DNA of 64,000 bases from Beroe forskalii. Its lineage: Eukaryota; Ctenophora; Nuda; Beroida; Beroidae. The position numbers and the translations under genes are program-made. Shown one piece after another: positions 58,701 to 64,000 of this stretch. The DNA lies in NCBI GenBank assembly GCA_011033025.1, contig WFMF01000016.1, positions 496,001 through 560,000 on the forward strand, in the 5' to 3' direction. Below the pieces are notes generated by a model. That model was not told the origin of the DNA. It saw only the letters and a program-made list of their open reading frames with translations, and did no database searches. Numbering within the stretch: the first letter of the stretch is position 1; each line of letters starts with the position of its first letter.

Positions 58701-59911
58701 TTGAAATCAAAATAGTGTGAAAGTATCTAGAATCAATTGAAGCTTTCCATTCATAATTCACAAAGCCCCAGTCTGACCTAGCTTTCCTTACCTTCCAATC
58801 TTGATAACTTTGTGATCCTTTATCAGATGACGCTTTTAATAAATTCATTTGACTTTACTAGCTTTTTACAATGGTATGTTACACCTACGATAAGAGGTTG
58901 ATAATGTGTAATTTTGTTATGTATTATCATGATTTAATAATAATAATAATAATTACTGAAATTGAAAATATTGTTTAACCCATTGATATTTTTGAAAGCT
59001 TTGAAAGTTTCGATAAGATCACCTCGGTAACGTCTTTCAGCTAAAGTCGTAAGCTGAAGGCATCTCAACCTCTCAGAGTACGGAAGTTGGCCCATCCCGT
59101 CAATCAAGCGAGTAAAACGTCTTTGGACGCTCTCTAAAGTTAGAATTAGAGACCAACTCCCATGCTCCGGAGATGGACTCCACAGCTGCACTCCATATTC
59201 TAACTGTGGTCTTATCAAAGCTTTATATACTCTCAACATAACTGACTTTTCTCTTAAAGTAAAGTTTCTTAATATCCAGCAAATCATTTGATTTGCCTTT
59301 GTTACACACTGTTTAATCTGGTCATTCCAAAGAAGAGTATCCGAGATGATAATACCCAGATCTTTTTCTTGCTCAGATTCTTCCAAAATATTATCATTAA
59401 GCTTATATTCATTCATTGGGTTTCTGTTATGTTTGATGTGCATTACTTTACATTTACTTGCATTAAACTTGAGTAACCAAATCTTTTCCCATTTTTCCAA
59501 TTTTTCTAAATCATCTCTAATATCTTCAAAATTATTTGCATTTCCTATAAGTTTGAGATCATCTGCAAACAGTTTGATTTTGCTCTTTATTTCAGCAGGT
59601 AAATCGTTAATATACAGTATAAATAACAATGGCCCTAGCACTGATCCTTGAGGGACCCCTGACAAAACACGTTTAAGTGAAGAAAATGAACCATCTACAT
59701 AAACTTTCATGCTCCTATCTTTAAGAAAATCTCTAATTATTTCTAGCACTTTCCCTTGAATTCCTAAGTTTTCCAGTTTCATTAAAAGTCTGTTGTGTGG
59801 TACAGTGTCAAAGGCTTTTTTGAAATCAAAATACAAAACGTCCACTGCATTACCTTCCTCCAATAAATCAATGATATTATCAAATGTTTCAAGAAGATTA
59901 GTTAAACAGGA
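55726..59911 (-). pseudogene. CR1/L2-like LINE, 5'-truncated and split by another LINE
   Basis: The minus-strand frame from 59911 reads SCLTNLLETFDNIIDLLEE, then YFDFKKAFDTVPH, GVPQGSVLGPLLFILYINDL and the catalytic KLFADDLKLIG. Next come the thumb region (LGIIISDTLLWNDQI, RPQLEYGVQLWSP) and LAERRYRGDLIETFK. It is cut at 58963 inside FNFS. The rest resumes at 56089 (KNRHNLISSLK) and continues through IQRLHRGFITERVRELWNKLPVS and a C-terminal end at 55728. The 5' break lies in the fingers, so only about half of ORF2 remains. Apart from the insertion and one stop near 56033, the frame is well kept, implying a fairly young copy. Confidence 0.82.
56090..58952 (+). mobile_element. 5'-truncated LINE inserted in the other LINE, with TSD and (TAA)n tail
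   Basis: It is flanked by a perfect 10-bp duplication TTACTGAAAT (56080-56089 and 58953-58962) and ends in (TAA)n at 58936-58952. RT blocks: GSYRPLSVASYFGKIMERI, DDDQEGFRQGRS (shifted frame near 56520), LFIDFEKAYDSVH, GLPQGSVLAPLLFILYIANM, and catalytic FKFADDGTLLI. The C-terminus has a zinc-knuckle-like motif, CRFCGYHEDTAEHQLFDC, ending at 58141. An ~800-bp 3' UTR full of AGACTGTTGAAGA words follows. A frameshift near 56520, a stop at 56776 and another shift near 57210 make it inactive; the endonuclease is absent. Confidence 0.87.
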
Positions 59912-60109
59912 CTATTTAAATTTCTTTATAGAAATGGAAATATTAGGGTTGTTATTTTAATTTTCAGGGAGCTTTTCACTGAATTCACTGATATCATGTT
60001 TTTTTTATTTAATGTCATTTGACATCATAAAAATCATTTTCACATCATAATCTCAGAATGTTGTGTATTACTATGTGCTCTGGAGTTCCTGAAGAAGAGT
60101 TATTTTATT

Positions 60110-60605
60110 GTGAAACTGTCAGTAGATTTTTTTAATTCAAATATGTCAGAAGAATAGTGGTTCATAGTTTATGGGCTTGATTTCATTATTGAGACCTCTG
60201 TGCTTCACTGCAATGATCAATTGTATCAAACAGAAATAGAAATATTTAATTCTAACTCATAGAAAGCTCTCCCAATTTAAACACCCCGAAAGCCGAGGTA
60301 GGTATTGAACTGAAGATGCCTGCACACCACTCATCTTGGTGTGACTCACTTAGATCCTGCTGCTCTCAACATTGCATTACCTAAGGGGATCATGTTGGTG
60401 TTCAAGTATGGGGTTGGAGATAAGTCTTGCAGATTGATCGATAAGAAAGATTTCTTTTTAATTCAAATATATTTACATTTCAATTCTATTTACATTTCGA
60501 AACTGTCAGTTGATAAGTGGCAAACATAGTGTGTGGTTTTGATATCATTTTTGAGAATTGTGTTTCACTGCACCAATGATCAATCACTTCAAACATAGTA
60601 AAATC
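60110..60605. repeat. Diverged ~140-bp direct duplication upstream of the RBR gene
   Basis: 60110-60235 and about 60450-60605 share GAAACTGTCAG, TTTTTAATTCAAATAT, TTTCACTGCA and AATGATCAAT in similar spacing. It is the only structure seen in the 700 bp before the start codon. Confidence 0.6.
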
Positions 60606-60648
60606 TATTGTATTGTTTTCATTTAATTCAGTTCAAATTTGAGCACTG

Positions 60649-62133
60649 ATGTCTGCTTTATCAGAAGAATTTCAAGAAGAAACACAGGTTATTGAAAGCA
60701 TACTTGGGACAGAAAATATCAATTATGACACAGATTCAAATAGTTTAACAGTGCAGTGTAATGTCATATTTCAGCCAGCTACATTCAAAGTTGTGAATGT
60801 ATTTAATTTCAAAACTAATGGACAAGATGAGGTTTATGAGCAGGATGTAAGTTTTCTGCCTCCTGTGCTGCTAGTATGCAAACCGTCCAAAAATTATCCT
60901 TCCACTGAAAATTTAGCAAGCATCAATGTCAAATCAGTTTGGTTATCTAAAAGAGAGCTTCTACTTGTTGAGCACCATTTGGAGGGCATTTGGTGTGGGG
61001 ATCCTGTTATTTTCGATTTGATCTCATGGCTACAAGATGAAATGTTGGAATACCTTAACATCTATGATCAAATTCATATTTCTGACAGAGATGAAGAATA
61101 TTGCTGTGACATCTTAACCAGGGTGTCTATAATTGACAAGCATAATCGTGAAATGTTGTTCAAAAACTTTGAGACACAAACCTATGAGTGTTCTACATGT
61201 TTTTGTGATTTTCAAGGATCTGACATGACCCTTTTACAGTGTTTGCATTCTTATTGCAAAGATTGCATCACTTCATTCATTTCAGTCCAATTTGCCAGTG
61301 GCAAGTTTTGTGCCATGAATTGTCCTGTTTGTGATACATTTATAGGACGTGATGTGGTAGAAAAGTTTCTTGACACAGCACAGTTTAATGACTGGGAAGT
61401 TAAGTTTGAAAAACAATCCATAGAATACAATGCTCTGATATTGTTCTGCCCTCGGTGCAATAGCTATGCTGTTCAAGAAGATGACAACCTTGGTAAATGT
61501 GAATCATGTTCATTCAAATTTTGTCCTCTCTGCAACCGAGCCTGGCATCCTGGTGATTGTGAAAATTTTTCAGAATACCAAACAGTCTATGAAAATCAGA
61601 AGAAAAAACTCAGCTCTGAAGAGAGTCAACAGAAGAAGGAAGACAAAAAGCAGGCAATGCTTTCTGAGTTGATGATGAGGGCATTCATGGTACGGTGTCC
61701 CTCATGTAAATGTTGGGTCATGCGTATGTATGGCTGTAATCATATGTGCTGTTCCTTATGCTTAACAAACTTTTGTTATGTTTGTGGGAAATCATCAAGA
61801 AATCATGGTGGAAGTTATTGTAGCACTGAGGTTCCTAATGTTCCAGAAGATATTGGTGTTCTTAGCAAGGAACAAGAAGTATTTGTTGACAGAATGAGGG
61901 GTTCTCCCTATGTACCACCAGTAGAAAATGTAATAGTAGAAGGTCTTCCTGATGAAAAAACAAAGTGTGTAGGATGTCGTGGTGTTATACAAAGAATTGA
62001 TTTCAATAATCATGCTAAATGTGCAATCTGTAAAGTTCAGTTTTGTTTTATCTGCAGGATGATAATAAAAGGAACTAACCATTTTAATTCTGTTGGATGT
62101 CAACAACATGGTGGAGTTGTTATTAAAAAGTAA
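60649..62133 (+). CDS. RNF14-like: RNF14-like RBR E3 ubiquitin ligase (intronless)
   Basis: 494 residues in one exon. An RWD domain spans about 5-140 (SEEFQEETQVIESILG start, SWLQDEMLEYL end). RING1 is C181-C228, an IBR-type zinc domain is C267-C304, and a helical linker is 310-345. RING2 is C350-C379, with MYGCNHM placing the expected catalytic cysteine at C363. RBR enzymes take ubiquitin on that cysteine before passing it to the substrate. RWD-RING1-IBR-RING2 is the RNF14 order, and length is close to vertebrate RNF14 (about 470). Unusually, a second RING2-like zinc module follows (C440-C484, KCVGCRGVIQRIDFNNHAKC, FCFICR), with Asn where the catalytic Cys would be. The ATG at 60649 starts right at the RWD domain. 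A polyadenylation signal lies 150 bases after the stop. Lack of introns suggests a retrogene, or simply intron loss. Confidence 0.9.
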   Translation: MSALSEEFQEETQVIESILGTENINYDTDSNSLTVQCNVIFQPATFKVVNVFNFKTNGQDEVYEQDVSFLPPVLLVCKPSKNYPSTENLASINVKSVWLSKRELLLVEHHLEGIWCGDPVIFDLISWLQDEMLEYLNIYDQIHISDRDEEYCCDILTRVSIIDKHNREMLFKNFETQTYECSTCFCDFQGSDMTLLQCLHSYCKDCITSFISVQFASGKFCAMNCPVCDTFIGRDVVEKFLDTAQFNDWEVKFEKQSIEYNALILFCPRCNSYAVQEDDNLGKCESCSFKFCPLCNRAWHPGDCENFSEYQTVYENQKKKLSSEESQQKKEDKKQAMLSELMMRAFMVRCPSCKCWVMRMYGCNHMCCSLCLTNFCYVCGKSSRNHGGSYCSTEVPNVPEDIGVLSKEQEVFVDRMRGSPYVPPVENVIVEGLPDEKTKCVGCRGVIQRIDFNNHAKCAICKVQFCFICRMIIKGTNHFNSVGCQQHGGVVIKK

Positions 62134-62285
62134 GAAGAATACAATACCCATTAAATTATTTAAGATATTACTGGTATCAAAAATGAAATGTTTATGGATT
62201 GATTTTATGAATTTCTAAAAACAATGCATCAAAGCATTGTTTAGCGAATGTTGTATTTGAATTTCTTGTAAGATTCCATGTTATC

Positions 62286-62291
62286 AATAAA
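62286..62291 (+). promoter_or_regulatory. Candidate polyadenylation signal of the RBR gene
   Basis: AATAAA lies 153 bases after the stop codon at 62131-62133, in A/T-rich sequence. Confidence 0.6.
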
Positions 62292-62556
62292 ACCTAAGTA
62301 CTATATTCTTTTACTTGTGATTTATGTACATACATATACAAATTTGACTAGAGGTTTAAGTACTTAGTATTCATTGTATATTTGGTACAGTTATAATTGG
62401 TCCATACTTTTCTTTGTCTCTACTTTTTGCATTTTTGATACATTGACTTAAATTATAAACAAGAAGCTCTCATGACACTGACAGGGAAGTCATGAACAAA
62501 TACATCAATATCTGTGCAACCTTTATGATGTATTATAATCATTGATTTTCTTGTAG

Positions 62557-63846
62557 GAATGGAAATCGCATCTCCTGAAGCTACAAGTGATACACTTGAG
62601 TCTCCTTTCTCTCCAAAGAAAAGACCAGTGTCTCTTTATTCCCTTATTTCTAACAGCAAGGGTAGGTCTTGATTATATGATTGGTTGAATGATTGAAAAC
62701 CCCGGAGGGGCACCACTAAGGGCTTTGAAACTTTATTATTTCGGTTTCTGGTTTGAAATTTGAAATCTGTAAAATCTGAATCTTTCATCATATTGCCTAT
62801 GTAATCTATTGAAATCGCCATTGCGATCGTCATTTATTAATTTGAAATCCTGACTCAAAAACATTTTCAGATGCTGGCGTGAAGTGTCAATTTTGTCTAG
62901 GTCAGTCAAATTCTATGCACCTTCCAACCTTTGATATTTATCGATTACTTGTAGAATATGCGAGACAGCATATAATTCTGTCATTGCAGCTTAGTAATAC
63001 TGTCATTGAATATAAGCCCCACGTTTCTCTTAGATCTGTATTCTGTAAAATGACCTATAATATACTTAACTCTGTACTATGGACTATGTTTCACATGTGA
63101 ATTGTTTCAGAATGTTTTGATCTGCTGGATATTTTCAATCACGCCAACGGACTGTCCACCTTTGCTGCTGTTAATGTGACGAACGAGGGAGGAGGCAAGG
63201 GAGACAAGCCCGTCTTCCGGAAGTGGGCCTCCCTCGGCAGAACGTACACCGTCAAGGTTTCTAAACCTCGTGTTTCATTGTATACTCATTAGCTGTTAGG
63301 GTTAGGTAGAACGTACACCGTCAAGGTTTCTAAGCCTCGTGTTTCTAAGCCTCATGTTTCTAAGCATCATGTTTCATTTTTATACTCATTAGCTGTTAGG
63401 GTTAGGTAGAACGTAAACCAAATAACCTGGCACACTAACTGGAATTCCACTAAGTGTGTCAGGCTTCTTGGATACTGTCATTCTTGTGACTTGTGCGCAC
63501 AATGACTTTTTGAACGTAGATGGAAGAACTATCTATTACTATGAATGTAGATTTTTCCAAAAAATGAAAAATCGTCACTGTCACTGACGAAGATAATCGC
63601 ATAATAATTGAAAGCTTTTATTATGAACATTAAACATTTCTTGCATCAGTTAATAGTTATAAACGTAACCCCTTGAGCCCTTGTCATATAAGTAAATTAA
63701 ATGTGATTGTTTGAATAAAAGATTGTTTTGCGCAGGACAACACAAATCCACAGTACCACGAGAAGGACTTTGAGATCAGTGAGGTGATTCAGGACGCAGG
63801 GATGATAATCATACAGATATTCGCTCTGCATCCGGCTAACAGTATG
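62557..63846 (+). CDS. Unidentified gene, four exons (incomplete)
   Basis: Exons 62557-62661, 62871-62900, 63111-63256 and 63736-63846 have AG/GT borders and matching phases (1, 1, 0, 0). They join into about 130 residues with no stop. The first exon contains a possible start, MEIASPEATSDTLESPFSPKK, but an acceptor just before it suggests upstream coding or a 5' UTR exon. Then come PVSLYSLISNSK, the 30-nt microexon (DAGVKCQFCL), ECFDLLDIFNHANGLSTFAAVNVTN, WASLGRTYTVK and DNTNPQYHEKDFEISEVIQDAGMI-type sequence. CxxC-x2-C spans the microexon junction and could bind zinc. The last donor (63847) is uncertain; reading through it would give a stop at 63907-63909. I do not recognise the family. Confidence 0.62.
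63238..63420. repeat. Tandem duplication across an exon-intron border
   Basis: AGAACGTACACCGTCAAG with the donor GTTTCTAA (exon end 63256) recurs at 63308-63335. It is followed by three TTTCTAAGC(C/A)TC units and a second ATACTCATTAGCTGTTAGGG. A third partial start (AGAACGTAAACC) lies near 63407. Confidence 0.85.
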
Positions 63847-64000
63847 GTGGGTAGAAGTAGTCAGGAGTCAGTTCTAAGTTTAGCTGTCTCCAATCAGTGG
63901 TCACAGTAGTCAGCTCGTCGAGAGTCGATACGAGACAAATCGAATGCAATCAAAAGCTGAGCTCTATCTCCTTCCGTTAGAATTTTGATTTTTGGACCCC

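Noticed and set aside
58936-58952. (TAA)n as the 3' tail of the minus-strand LINE
   Set aside because: The minus-strand frame continues beyond the insert at 56089, and the repeat is directly followed by the target duplication of the plus-strand element, so the tail belongs to the latter.

Overview
The window is nuclear DNA of a multicellular animal. Two genes with GT-AG introns, a membrane-type guanylate cyclase, an RBR ubiquitin ligase, Penelope-like elements, CR1/L2/jockey-type LINEs, hAT-like elements and several satellites all point that way. An aquatic invertebrate is my best guess, but nothing here fixes the phylum. All calls were made by reading the sequence; no database or alignment program was used.

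Layout. (1) 1-19.7 kb is a large inverted repeat: arm 1-9447, a 3.6-kb centre 9448-13075, and arm 13076-19695. The centre is the body of a LINE (ORF1 with an SGNH-like domain, ORF2 with an EEP endonuclease) that breaks off at the start of its reverse transcriptase, exactly where the inverted arm begins. Each arm carries the LINE's 5' part (an array of 10-residue repeats), a second LINE remnant and a Penelope-like element (PLE). Only the left arm carries two 1.4-kb hAT-like elements with perfect 8-bp target duplications. The right arm shows one site empty and the other as an excision footprint. (2) 17.0-24.5 kb is repeated in tandem at 24.5-32.2 kb, with sequence quality falling towards the joint from both sides. 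(3) 33.1-37.8 kb is a 52-bp (2 x 26) satellite whose last 1.25 kb is corrupted in the same way. (4) 37.8-42.1 kb is non-coding, with fold-back and dispersed repeats.

(5) 42.1-53.6 kb holds the last seven exons of a membrane guanylate cyclase on the + strand. Its frame is continuous (463 residues) from a transmembrane helix through the whole catalytic domain to a disordered tail. Two active-site positions are unusual. Its introns hold a 17-bp strand-switching array, a 22-bp array, MITEs, a tRNA-like scrap and a LINE remnant. (6) 54.6-55.0 kb holds fold-back elements. 55.7-59.9 kb holds one LINE (- strand) cut in two by another LINE (+ strand), with a 10-bp target duplication. (7) 60.6-62.1 kb is an intronless RNF14-like RBR E3 ligase gene with an extra C-terminal RING2-like module. 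(8) 62.56-63.85 kb has four exons of a + strand gene I cannot identify, including a 30-nt microexon.

The host genes do not form an obvious pathway. The main interest lies in the three-copy comparison of hAT insertion and excision, the repeat-bearing LINE ORF1, the altered cyclase active site, the modified RBR ligase, and clear signs that parts of the assembly are unreliable.
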